From contig JAZHRO010000050.1 of assembly GCA_037157565.1 (NCBI GenBank), forward strand, positions 40,096,501 to 40,160,500: DNA of 64,000 nucleotides, read 5' to 3'. The notes under the pieces are model-generated. The model was not told where the DNA came from, searched no databases, and saw only the letters and a list, made by a program, of their open reading frames with translations. Positions within the stretch are counted from its first letter, which is position 1; each line of letters starts with the position of its first letter. Shown piece by piece: positions 19,261 through 29,486 of the stretch. Both the position numbers and the translations under genes were made by a program. Source of the DNA: Thalassia testudinum. Taxonomy: Eukaryota > Streptophyta > Magnoliopsida > Alismatales > Hydrocharitaceae.

Positions 19261-21257
19261 CTATGTATATCGCCAAGTACACCCCCCCATGCCTAAAATT
19301 TGCAATGTCCTCATTGCATAGAAGGATATTACCTGGGTTAGAGCTGGGCTGAATAGCCAAAGAACCTGTAAATCAGGTTCAAGAATTGCAGAAATAGGCC
19401 CTAAAAATGAGCAAAGCAACGTTGGCCTAGAAAATAGGTAATCTAGGATGTTGGCGAGCTGATGATGAATCCCGATAGCAAATGCTTGCCCAACTAAAAT
19501 GGGAATGAAATCTTCCCAGGTCACCAGAAGAGGTTCTAAAGGATAAACAAGTAAAACAACCTCCAAAGGGGTAGGGGGAGGATGACAAGGATCCTCCAAA
19601 AAGAATGGGGAAGGAATGGTACAGAGATAAACCCCCAGGGTAATGGACTGACTAAATAAATCATCAATCCATACCCGATATTCCATTACAGGAAATATTG
19701 GTCTGTTATGCCCCCTGGTCAGAACAAAAGTGAGCAATTCTCTAAGGAAAGGATCGTCTAGGGTGTCCAAGTTACGATGTTGTGGGATGGCCATAAGATC
19801 TAGGTTGGGTTTAATCAGCTTGGTGTCCATCCCAAACACACCTTCTAAATACTCAATTTCATCCCTAGCATTCCTTGCACCATCACATGGATCTTCCTGC
19901 TCTTCATCAGGAGTCACAATTTCGCTTTCAGATATAAGCGAATCAGAGGGTGACTTCGAAGTGAATGAAGGCAGGTTGGAAGCAATAGATCTAGGGATTA
20001 TCCTATCAATGTCATCCCCGGGTTTTTGTTCTTTACTCAAATCTTCCCCGGAGTCTATATGTGAATCCACATAAATTTTAGAAATTGCTTCCAAATTTTC
20101 CATCATTTTATCATGAGGAGAAATATCATCAATGGGTGTGCTAAGGAAACCTAATTTGGTCAAATTTGTGACATCCTCAGGGGCTAACTCTTCAAATAAG
20201 ACATAATCACCCTTAGTGTCACTCCAAATCTTGAATGTAGGTTCCTCATATAATTCGTCCTCCTCCTCATCACACAATTCATCATGTACCCGAGGTCTAG
20301 AATCATTTAATATCTCAGCAGATCCCCTAGGGTGCTCTATCTGAGGTAAATGGTTTACACTGGTAACATCAGACTCCTCAGATATGTCAATTTCTTTAGG
20401 GTTAGGTTCCCTAAGGGTGGGTTTGAGTTCCATATCGTGATCAGAAGGGAGGGTAGGATTAACAACTTGACTTTGACCCACTTCATCAAATGTCACGAAA
20501 ATACTATCATCTGGGTCGAGGTCTTCCAATGGTACCATCATTCCCTTCTTTTGACTCCAATATAATTCAGGTGGATACTCATCCTTATCATCATCTTCCT
20601 CGGGTTGCCACCTTTCTTCATCCAATGCATAGCTACTGTCATGTGTATTTTCCTCCCACCTAAAGTGTAGATCGCTCAAGGAATTGTTATCTAATGGGGA
20701 GGTTTCAAAATCGATCCTCGAAAAGTAGCTATTCTCCCTAGAATTTCCCTCCAACTTAAAGTGTAGCTCTCCCACGGGAGATGCATCTATTGTAGAGGGG
20801 TGTACGTCATCCTCAATGGGGTAGATTGGGTGGCTAATTTCATCTCTTTCTTGTTGGCCTACTCTCAAAGATTCTCCTAACAATTCACTCATTTCATTTT
20901 GCATTTTTTGTATTTCCATCTTCAAAGAGGAGAGGTCATTTCTATCATAAGAGAAGTCAGGCTCAGGCTTATAGTACCCAGGAGTGTTTGTCCAACCATT
21001 ATAAGTTTTCAGGGAGGGTGGGTTGGGTATTTCTTTGGTATGTGGGATAGTGGGCAAAGCAAATCCCGCTCCTGAGTTCTGCTCCTAATTTGGGGCTTAA
21101 CTAGGCCAATACTCCTATAATAGGAGTAAAACGGATCCCAATGATTGTCATTATGTCCATCAAGGAATGGACCATCTCGGCGTCTGGGATCGAAGGATGC
21201 AGAGTGGGGGTGAGGGTGTGGGCAAGATGTGAAAGGATGAAAATCAATGTGGTCCAT
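19261..21257 (-). CDS. Orphan ORF of C', acidic protein of unknown function
   Basis: An uninterrupted frame runs from 21084 down to 19261, close to 600 codons. The natural start is probably ATG at 21257, whose frame overlaps near 21009-21085, so one frameshift is needed. I do not recognise a family. The N-terminal part is His/Pro/Tyr-rich, followed by a predicted coiled coil (LKMEIQKMQNEMSELLG). A long Asp/Glu-rich stretch follows, with two internal duplications: LHFKLEGNSRENSY / LHFRWEENTHDSSY, and YWSQKKGMMVPLEDLDPDD / IWSDTKGDYVLFEELAPED. The last ~170 residues are hydrophobic and Pro-rich. There is no gag, protease, RT or integrase motif. It occupies exactly the place of gag-pol in element C, between the same leader and the same 3' region. 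Its C-terminal codons run through the module I hairpin, so the true stop may lie upstream. Confidence 0.55.
19280..19318 (-). promoter_or_regulatory. Module I hairpin and purine tract (C')
   Basis: On the minus strand, 7-bp arms TGCAATG / CATTGCA enclose AGGA (19318-19301). Then come TTTTAGGC and ATGGGGGGGTGT. Confidence 0.65.
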
Positions 21258-22200
21258 TCTAACTCACACTTCAATCAGAATTCCCCAAGCAAGACACAAT
21301 TCAAAAAGGACCTTTTAGGTCTTTCCCAATTTAGGCTTTTGATTTTAAGTCAGATTGCAAGTGACAATACAATTTTTTCAGTCAATTTATGCGCCTATTG
21401 CCAACCTATGGTTCGCCTAAGAAGACCTAGTTGGAGCTTAGGTGTTCTTCCCTAAATTTCAAATGGTCAAGTAAATCCAAAGACGAAAGATCGAGGGATG
21501 CAAGTAGGCCTAAGCCTTCCTTTGAAGCTGTGCTTTCGCGGTGCTCCTCAACTACACCCAAAAATCCGTGATAGGGTATCCCCCTCTTTGGATTTACAAA
21601 ACCTTTGATCTCAAGTTCCGAACACTTCAGAATCCAACGAAAGGAGGGCTCTTGTCCTAGTATTTCCAAACCTAAGGAGTGTCTAGAAGCGTGCCGTGGT
21701 GCAAGTGAAATAAGTGTGCATACACTGTCAAAGATTTTGAACTTTGAATCGCACGCCAAGTTTGAAAATCAAATCCTTGGTTTTTAAAATGTCCTTCCTT
21801 TAATTAGTCCTTTTTCTAAAAAAAAATGTGACCACTTGTTAGATCGCTTCAAGACAAACTTTGTGGTCTTTGCATTAAATCCTAAATGCAATGCGTGATC
21901 AAAAATAGGATGCAAAGTAAGAGAATACGTACCTTTCCTCCAGCAATCTTCGATGCAAAAATGCATGCAATGCAGAAAAGCAAATCTAGAGGCTGCTCAT
22001 ACAGACCTAAATGGTTCATCCAAGGGCAGGCAGCTCGTTTTTTTTTTTTTCTTTTTCTATTTTTTTTTAGAACTACTTATGCACAAGCAAATAAAAGAAA
22101 TAATAAAAAAATAAACCTAAATCTAAAGAAAAGGGAACAGACTCCCAAAAATTACCCAACACGGGCCCAAAATAAAATCGGGGAACAAACCCCTCAAAAT
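21258..22200 (-). other. C' leader, matches the C leader
   Basis: About 900 bp (21290-22200) closely matches element C 36478-37385 in reverse. Homology ends just before the start codons of the two different coding cassettes. A 110-codon open frame (21427-21759) is shared with C but lacks an ATG. At 22200 the sequence switches abruptly to D-type 3' DNA, so the start of the leader, the primer site and the 5' LTR of C' are lost. Confidence 0.8.
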
Positions 22201-22984
22201 ATGGCTGGCAAGTTGTTGGTGGTAATAGCTCATCGGCTGATTGTCCAGAGCCCAACCACAAGACCATTTTCATTGTACTACCTTAAGGTAAATCTTAGAT
22301 CAGGGAAGCCACCTACTTAGAAAAAAGAAAAAGAAACGCTAAAAAAAAAAGGAAAAAAAATCGAAAAAGGAGAAATAAAAAAATAAATAAAACCACACTT
22401 CACCATACGAGTATGGCTGGAAAGTTGTCAGTGGTAACAGCTCATCGGCCGGTTGTCCAGAACCCAACTTATAGAAAAATTCTCAATAATTCCCAAAATA
22501 TTTAGGGAAAAAACGAGGAAGTAGAATAAATTGGGGAGATATACACTAGGTTTGCACTTGAATAAAAGTAGGGAGAATGCTACCGTTCGAAAAGATAAAC
22601 CTCTAGGCAAGGTCACCTAGGGTCATAGAAACCCGAAGTCCATTTTAACGGCCGCCTAGTGAGTCTTTCACTATTTTCACAAAATGCTTAGCACTTAGAA
22701 TCTTTTTCGAGTCTTGGGTGGGTCGGGTAGCTGTAAAAAGTTATCTTGGAACTCTTAAACTCCAAATGTACAAAAAAATTAGAAAAGAAGGAAAATAATA
22801 AAAAAATGTACCTTCCCTTTTCAAATAAGGCGAGGACTTGGGCAGTTTGCATTATGGCGGGCACCCGGGTACTGTTGAGTTTTCATAGTTTAGGACCTTA
22901 GTTGAAATTTTCTATTGTTAATAAACGACTTAGGCCTAAGTGATCTAATCCTAATTCTGCTTTAATACATGGCATATAGTTTAA
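22201..22984 (+). other. D' 3' non-coding region
   Basis: Aligns with 48712-49520 of element D. It has two direct copies (22201-22262 and about 22412-22470) of a ~60-bp unit with ATGGCTGG, AGCTCATCGG and TTGTCCAGA. They lie on either side of an A-rich purine tract (about 22320-22385). No gene. It is fused head-on to the C' leader. Confidence 0.7.
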
Positions 22985-23021
22985 TTTTGCTAGGGACTAG
23001 CAAAAGATAGGCATGGGGGTA
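22985..23021 (+). promoter_or_regulatory. D' polypurine tract with module II hairpin
   Basis: Perfect arms TTTTGCTAG (22985-22993) and CTAGCAAAA (22997-23005) with loop GGA, then GATAGGCATGGGGGTA up to the LTR TG. Confidence 0.8.
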
Positions 23022-24489
23022 TGATATAAACATATTTATTGAGGGTAAAATGCCTATTCATGCATGTTCCTAGGCTTAGATTTGCATTTCATGTTATAAA
23101 TATTGCATAGTGTGCTTCATTCTGCATTTAGAGTAGCCATATATAATTTAGGTTAATTGTGTCCTTTTTGTGGTTAGGAGAGAAGGATATTTATTTCGCA
23201 GCCTCGAATTGACGAATCGACCATACGAATCTTATCAGGACGACGATTGGAGTCTAATGCCTCTGAAATCGCCTCGATAAGAGTCCCGTAGCACCATATG
23301 CACTCCGAGGAAGATCAATGGCCTAGGGATTAGGTGACATAATTTGGCACTTCAAATGACAAATCGAACCACGTGGATGAATTTGGGTCGACGATCATAA
23401 CCTAACGGCGCGAAAATTGACTCAATTCGACCTCTGTAGCAGTCCCTACAACAAAAAGAAGGACGACCCAGACTATGCCACGTCGCGTAGCCCAGGCTGC
23501 CCAGCGCACGCATGCACCACTGCACACGTGCAGGCGCACAGTGCAGCACCAGTGCATGGGTGCAGATGCGTGCGGCAAAGGAGGGCAACGTAATGCCAGC
23601 GGCACATGAGTTGGCCTACAGTGATGCATAAGCTAGAACTACAGTGATGCTTACAACCGTCGCTAATTCTTCATGCACAAGCCAGCTATGAGTGTGAGCT
23701 GCCATGAGCTGCGTACAGCGACGCTTCTACCGACGGCCTAGATGTCACTAATGGTCCCATCCCTATTTTTGCCTCTTCTCCACTATAAAAGGACCTACAC
23801 CCCCTCCCTTCCAAGCCATCTCTACCTACTCTACTCCCACCTACTCCCAAGCTCTATCAAGCCTACCAATGCTCCATTAGAGCTTGTTCTCAAGCTCCTA
23901 AGGCACCTATTTGTGTAGTGAACCTCTACCCCACCAAATACTCCTCCAACTTCCCATCCCCCTTCATAGGTCACCATGGAGCCGTCCACCCACCTCCATT
24001 ACGATAGCAAACCACCTCCATCTTCTTACCTCCATTCCAGAGCTATGCTGAAGCTTTCCACTACTTGACATCCTCCTGCATCTCACCTCCATCTTCCCGC
24101 TCCTCACCTCCTTCGTCTAAGCTTCCGCCAGGCATTGTCGTCTCGCCGAATAGCTGATTCGGGAGATTTCCTCTCACCCCTTCTCTTTTTATGCTTTCGT
24201 AGATTATTGTAATAGAAATTAATGCAATACATGACATTTGATTCCTTCTCTATCTTGTGATTGCTTGTGTTTTATCTCAAAAACACAAAAAAAATAACAA
24301 ACCATAAAATACCAAAAAGAAACAAATCGAAGCACTATTTTCAACTAAAGTAAACGTCCCCTCCCTATGTTCGACCCGGGACTCCCGTGGAGTTTCAGTA
24401 AAAATTTTATCTGATCGACGTGTTTTACAACTATGACGATGGGTTACTTGTAACCTCTATTTCTATCTCGCGAAACACGCGAGCGACCA
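23022..24489 (+). repeat. D' LTR (3' LTR, plus strand)
   Basis: Starts TGATATAAACATA, ends GCGAGCGACCA, and aligns along its length with the D LTRs at 32644-34155 and 49558-51089. The TATA box TATAAAAG is at 23784-23791. The 5' half of the element is missing, so D' is a remnant. Confidence 0.85.
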
Positions 24490-25214
24490 CCTGACTTCCT
24501 TACCACTATTGAGGGGTTCAAGAGAAGAAGCGCTGCTTCTTCTCGACAAAGTAAAGACGTTTATCCGTATTCATAGTGAATCCATTGCAAAATCTACATG
24601 TGAGTGTGAAATTTGTACTGGATTCTAGATTATAGGATTCAATTAAAGAATGAAATCTCTAATAAAACCTCTTGATAAAACCCATAGTCGTGGATGCAAT
24701 ATATATATAGATGCTATATACAATTAAACTCTTATGATTTGTACCTTAATATTGTTCCCTTTATCGGGTTACATTCAGCTTAGTCCTATATTAGAACAAA
24801 AAGTGAGTGAACGAGTCGGAAGTAGCTGTTGTGAATGATTTCTAGCTCCAATGTGAGCATTTTAGGTGGAGTCAGTTGTTCTTAAATTACGGACTCTAAA
24901 GTACAATTAACATGTTGCTCAGAGGTTTTCTAGGTGTTGGCATAAAATTTTTCAGTTTAATGTATACTATCCTACCCCCCCACATGCCTATGTTCATGCA
25001 TGTCCTCATGCATGAATATAAAGGAGATAAATTAAGACTGGGAGTGAGTGGGTAGAAATCACTTGAAATCACTCCTGAATTTTCGTTCAGCATAAGCCAA
25101 CCTGATGTATAATATGCAGAAAAAATATACTAAAAGAAAATATGCTATGTATAAAATGCAAATGCTATTGATAAATGCTAAGTTTAACACATCCAGCTAG
25201 GTGAAAACTCATTC
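24490..25214 (-). other. 3' non-coding DNA of a decayed Athila-like element
   Basis: On the minus strand this follows the integrase remnant. It contains a module I copy at 24974-25016: 10-bp perfect arms TTCATGCATG / CATGCATGAA around AGGA, then GGCATGTGGGGGGG. Between 24490 and 24970 nothing is recognisable apart from a TA microsatellite near 24700. Confidence 0.55.
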
Positions 25215-26450
25215 ACACATCCTCAAGGAAATTAATTATTTCGTCAGTAGGATGAGGTTCCTGGGCCATAAATGGCTTGATTATGGCCATTTACCATAGA
25301 CACATGACCAAATTTTGGGTCCATGATTTGAACTGCCCCATTAGAGTAGGGGTGAATCACAATATACAGGCCAGTCCACTTGGACTTGAGCTTTCCCATA
25401 AACAATTTAAGGCATGAATCAAATAACAAGACTTGCTGGTTAGGCATGAATACCTTCCTCCAAATGTGGCAGTCGTGAAAGGCCTTCGTCATGTCTTTGT
25501 AGATTTTGGCATTTTCATAGGCCTCCCTCCAAATCACTTTTAGTTCACTTAGCTGGAGCTTCCTTTCATAACCTCCCGCATCAAGGTTAAAATTACATTT
25601 TTACGTCACCCAAAAGGGTTGGTGCTCCAGCTCGATAGGAAGGTGACAGGCCTTTCCATATACTATATGATATGACAACATTCTGAGTGGGGCCTTGTAA
25701 GTGATTCGATATTCCCAAAGTGCATCAATTAATCTATCTGACTAGTCCTTCCTATCTGGTCTAACAATCCTTTGGAGAATCAGCTTGATTTGATGGTTAG
25801 ACGCTTCAGCCTGTCCATTGGTTTGCAGATGATTCAGAGTGGCTATATGATGATATGCCCCATATTTCTTTCCGTATTTCTTTGATAATGACCTGAAATA
25901 CGCATGGATGAAGTGACTACCCCCATCGCTAAGGAAAGCGTAGGGTACACTGTATCTCGCAAAATGAATTCCTGTAGGAAGGAGATGATAGACTTATGAT
26001 CGACCCATCTTGTCAGGATGTCTTCAACCAACTTGAGACATAATCAATAGCGAGAAGTATGTACTCGAAGCCATGCGAGTTTGGAAAAGGGCCCATAAAA
26101 TCGATGCCCCATAGGTCGAACACTTCTACAACCAAAATGGGTTAGAGAGGCATCATGTCTCTCCTGGTCATAGAACTGCCCGACTGGCATCTCTTATAGC
26201 ACTTGGCAAATTTGTGTGTATCTCTGAAAATAGTCAACCAGAAAAATCCCGACGGGAAAATCTTTGTAGTGGTTATTCGACTTGAAAAATGACCACCATA
26301 AGCCTTACTATGGCAAAAAGATAACACACTAAAGATTTTGGAGTCTGGGATGCACCTCTTGAAAATCTGATCGGCTCCAATGCGGAAGAGAAAGGGGTCA
26401 TCCCTAATGAGAATACTTTTCGTGAGTAAAATCAACGTTTTGGAGAACCC
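25215..26450 (-). pseudogene. Integrase remnant of an Athila-like pol
   Basis: Reading the minus strand from 26450 downward, the segments parallel the integrase of element C. First comes the zinc-binding part (FCHSKAYGGHF, then CYKRCQ; about 26310-26180). The catalytic core follows, with WGIDFMGPF (about 26110) and SDGGSHF (about 25915). Next are QAEASNHQIK and [13 protein letters not shown], and the C-terminal block LKSKWTGLYIV (about 25340) with a GPY/F-like motif. Several stops and frameshifts break it into three or more pieces, so it cannot be active. The RT and RNase H portions are absent: at ~26450 it is cut by the D'' LTR. Integrase would join element cDNA to chromosomal DNA. Confidence 0.85.
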
Positions 26451-28015
26451 ATTGTCATAGTCACAAAATATATCTACCAAATAAATTTATAATATAAACT
26501 CAAAGTGAGTCCCAGGTCGAACACGAGGAGGCGAATGTTTGGTTTGTAAAATTGTGCTTCGACTTTATTTGTTTTTGTTGTTTTTATCTTTTTCAATTTT
26601 TTTGTATTTTAATAGGCAAGAGATCAAATCAACAAAATATTTATCTAACTAATCCACTTGCACAAATGGGTGGAGAGAGAGAGAAATTTTTCATAAAATC
26701 AATCAATGTATATTACAACTAATTGAAACTACACTAGAAAGAAAATAAAAGATAGACAGAGGTAAGAAGAATCCCCCTCAATGGTTGCTTGGAGGACTCG
26801 CTCTGACAACACCACAAATGAAGGAGTTGGATGAAGAACAATGTTGGAGGAAGGAGGATGGGACAGTACAGCATCGCGGTGAGGATCTACTTCCCAAAGG
26901 TGGTGAGAGGGGGGCCACAGGATGCTCCATGAAGAGGGTGAGAAGCAAGAAAAATATTTGTTTTCTACTCTAGAGGAGCATCTCGAGCTTGAGACAAGCT
27001 TTCTCTAGAGCCTTGAAGGTGGTGAGGGAGAGAGAGGAAGAGATGAAGAGAAATGGAAGGGGTAGGGGTCCTTTTATAGTGGAGGAGAAGAGGCAAAATA
27101 AAATCATAGTCAACAATGACATTTAGAATCGTCGCTAAAGTTCCGCCGCAAATGTTGTTGAGGGTCTAGCTCAAGCCTATTATCACTGCTGGCTCCACTC
27201 TGCTCGCACACGCCCCTCGCTTGCGCGTTACTGCATTGCTGGCATGCGGGTCACGCGCTCGTGATGTGTGCTCCACATGGCTGTCGCTGCACTACACGCT
27301 CGCTACTACTATGCATAATTGGAGATTTAGGGGGGTTGCGAGTCTCGAACCCATGACCTCTCCTCTGCAATTGGGCTCAAGACCACCACGCTATCCTTGC
27401 CTTTGTGTTAAGAAGATGAATTCTTTGCTCCAGCTAGGGATGGTGGCATGGCCTCTCCATGGCCATTGCATCTTGATCCAATGGCCTAGATCTGATGGGT
27501 GTAAAAGAGAGAGAGGTGGCAGCGGCCATTGGGTGGCTTGGATAGTGCCACTTGGCTCGATCTGGTCCTCCTATCTTCTTTCCTTTGTAGGGGCTGCTAC
27601 ATATGTTGGATCAAGATGATTTCGATGTTGTTAGACTACGATCGTCATTCCGGATTGATCCGTAGGGTTAGCTTTGTCGTTTGACATTTTGAATTGTGTC
27701 ACCTTCCCTCTTGGTCGTTGATCTTCCTCAGGCTACATATGCTGCTACAGGACTCTGATCAAGGAAATTTCGAAAGCATTGGACTCCAATCATCATCTTA
27801 ATTACATCTGTATGGTTAGATCATCAATCCAAGGCACCGAAATAGATCAGCTTCTATCCTGGCCACAAAAGGATGTGACTTAACCCAAACTTTATACAGA
27901 CTACTCTAAATGCAGAATGAAGCATGTTATGCAATATTTATAATATGGAATGCATCTATAAGCTTAGGAACATGCATAAATAGGCTTTTTATCCTAAATA
28001 AATGTGTCTACATCA
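26451..28015 (-). repeat. D'' LTR (3' LTR, minus strand, end-truncated)
   Basis: The reverse of the D LTR. The match begins near 26451 in the stretch with GGTCGAACAC, the TATA box is at 27071-27078 (minus), and it ends GTGTCTACATCA at 28015. The U5 end is missing about 60 bases. It is interrupted by a tRNA-like fragment at 27331-27405. Frames here are not considered genes. Confidence 0.8.
27331..27405 (-). other. tRNA-like / SINE-head fragment
   Basis: The minus strand shows TAGCGTGGTGG, fitting a tRNA A box (TRGCNNARNNGG), and about 35 nt later GGTTCGAGACT, fitting a B box (GGTTCGANNCC). No clean cloverleaf folds, since the T stem is broken. It is absent from the other D LTRs, so it is probably a tRNA-derived SINE fragment inserted into this LTR. 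No A tail or duplication was found. Confidence 0.4.
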
Positions 28016-28068
28016 TATCCCCATGACTATCTTTTGTTAGTCCCTAGCAAAACTAAATTATATGCTGG
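28016..28068 (-). promoter_or_regulatory. D'' polypurine tract and hairpin remnant
   Basis: The minus strand carries TTTTGCTAG (28052-28044) and CTAACAAAA (28040-28032) around GGA, then GATAGTCATGGGGATA up to the LTR. One arm has a substitution. Homology to D-type internal sequence stops near 28068, where LINE-like DNA begins. Confidence 0.65.
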
Positions 28069-28126
28069 AAGCACCTCAAAATAGGGCTATTGAGGATTTC
28101 AAGGATGGCGATGGGAGGAAGGAACT

Positions 28127-29280
28127 ATGGATATGAGGGTTGGGCGACGTAGAGATCTAGGGCTTGGAGGAGGAGAGAGCGGTGGGGGGTCTCTAATACT
28201 AGAGGGAGGGATGAGGGCATGGGGCATGGGGCATGCGAAGGAGGGTTGGAATAGGGCTAACAGGGAGAACCTGTGCCTTCGATGTCGAAGGCATGGGCAT
28301 ATGGCGATGGTATGTCTATCTCCTCTCGTTTGCTTAGCCTATGGAGGACATGGTCATAAACAAGATTCGTGCTTGACAAGTAGAGGACAATTAGGAAAAA
28401 GTGCTCTCGAGTGCACTAGAAGGATGAACAATGAATGCCCGCTGCCACCACCGATGCCACTGCCCATTTATGTGGGTCATACGGTTGATGTAGAAGTCCC
28501 TATGATTGAGGATATTAGGGTTGCTGAACTGGTGCTAAGAGGAGCTTTGATTGGAGAGGTGATGATCGACAATCCCTCCTTCGAAAAGCTTCATCGACTA
28601 GTAAACTCTCTATCTCTATAGACTGAAGGTTGCAAGATTGCCACACTATCCCCTACATGTTTCTTGATTTTTGGTTTGGGAATGATTGACGTTGAACTCT
28701 TGCACTTTCGATCAAGTGGCTTTGAGAGTTTGACGGTGTTATGGAGACTAGTATCACCCTTTGATGGGTCCTTGCTAGAACAGCCACCTTAGAGGGCAAG
28801 TTCTAGGTCAGGGAGGCTGGGATTTAAGGGCCTACCACTCCACTTGAGATCGAGGAAGATGGTTGCTTCCATGATAGCTGGTTTTGCAATGCTGGCAGAA
28901 GATGTGGAGGTTGTTCCTGAGGGAAGGGGATGGTCATGTTCTAGATGTGATGGTGAATGTATTTAAGGGGGGATTTATTCCTGAGAGAATTATCCTCCGG
29001 TGCAGAGGTAGTTCATGGCTTTTGCAATTGATTTTTACATGGGAGATACAGTCGTGCAAGATCACCAAGATAAGATGACCTATGCTAAATTTATGGGAGA
29101 AGATGCAAATCTGAAGTAGATGGGTTGTGATACTCTGGATGAGGCACGTAAGTCAAAGAAGCGCAAGGATCATCATCACCTGGGAATAGATGAGGATGTG
29201 ATGGAGGAATTACAAAATGATCAACCTATAGTTGAGGAGGAATTAGCTTTGGCAGTGCTTCTCAGGAAATCCATACAAAT
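28127..29280 (+). pseudogene. LINE ORF1 remnant with CCHC knuckle
   Basis: The clearest open part is 28127-28621. It encodes a Gly/Arg-rich start and then CLRCRRHGHMAMVC, a textbook C-x2-C-x4-H-x4-C zinc knuckle. A second knuckle-like copy, CLAYGGHGHKQDSC, follows with its second cysteine replaced by tyrosine. Plant LINE ORF1 proteins bind RNA through such knuckles. From 28622 to 29280 several stops intervene but Lys/Asp/Glu-rich segments such as KSKKRKDHHHLG remain. The gene is dead. Its position directly before the endonuclease supports the assignment. Confidence 0.65.
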
Positions 29281-29486
29281 TCCATGAATTTTCAATCTAA
29301 TTTTTAGGTTGCTAAAGGGCTGAAGTTTGGAGTAGGTTCATCATGCAAATCTAGGATAAGAAGATCCCCATACATGCTTAGGTAGAGGAGGCTTGTAAAC
29401 TTTGTGAAGGTGGACGAAAATGCTATTGTAGCTATTCTTAAAGTTGGAAGAATTAAGAAATCTAATAATGGCGGACCTCAAGAAGG

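Noticed and set aside
23352..23629. Cys/His-rich frames in D' and their counterparts in D LTRs
   Set aside because: They derive from TGCAC/GTGCG-rich U3 sequence and differ between LTR copies without keeping a frame.
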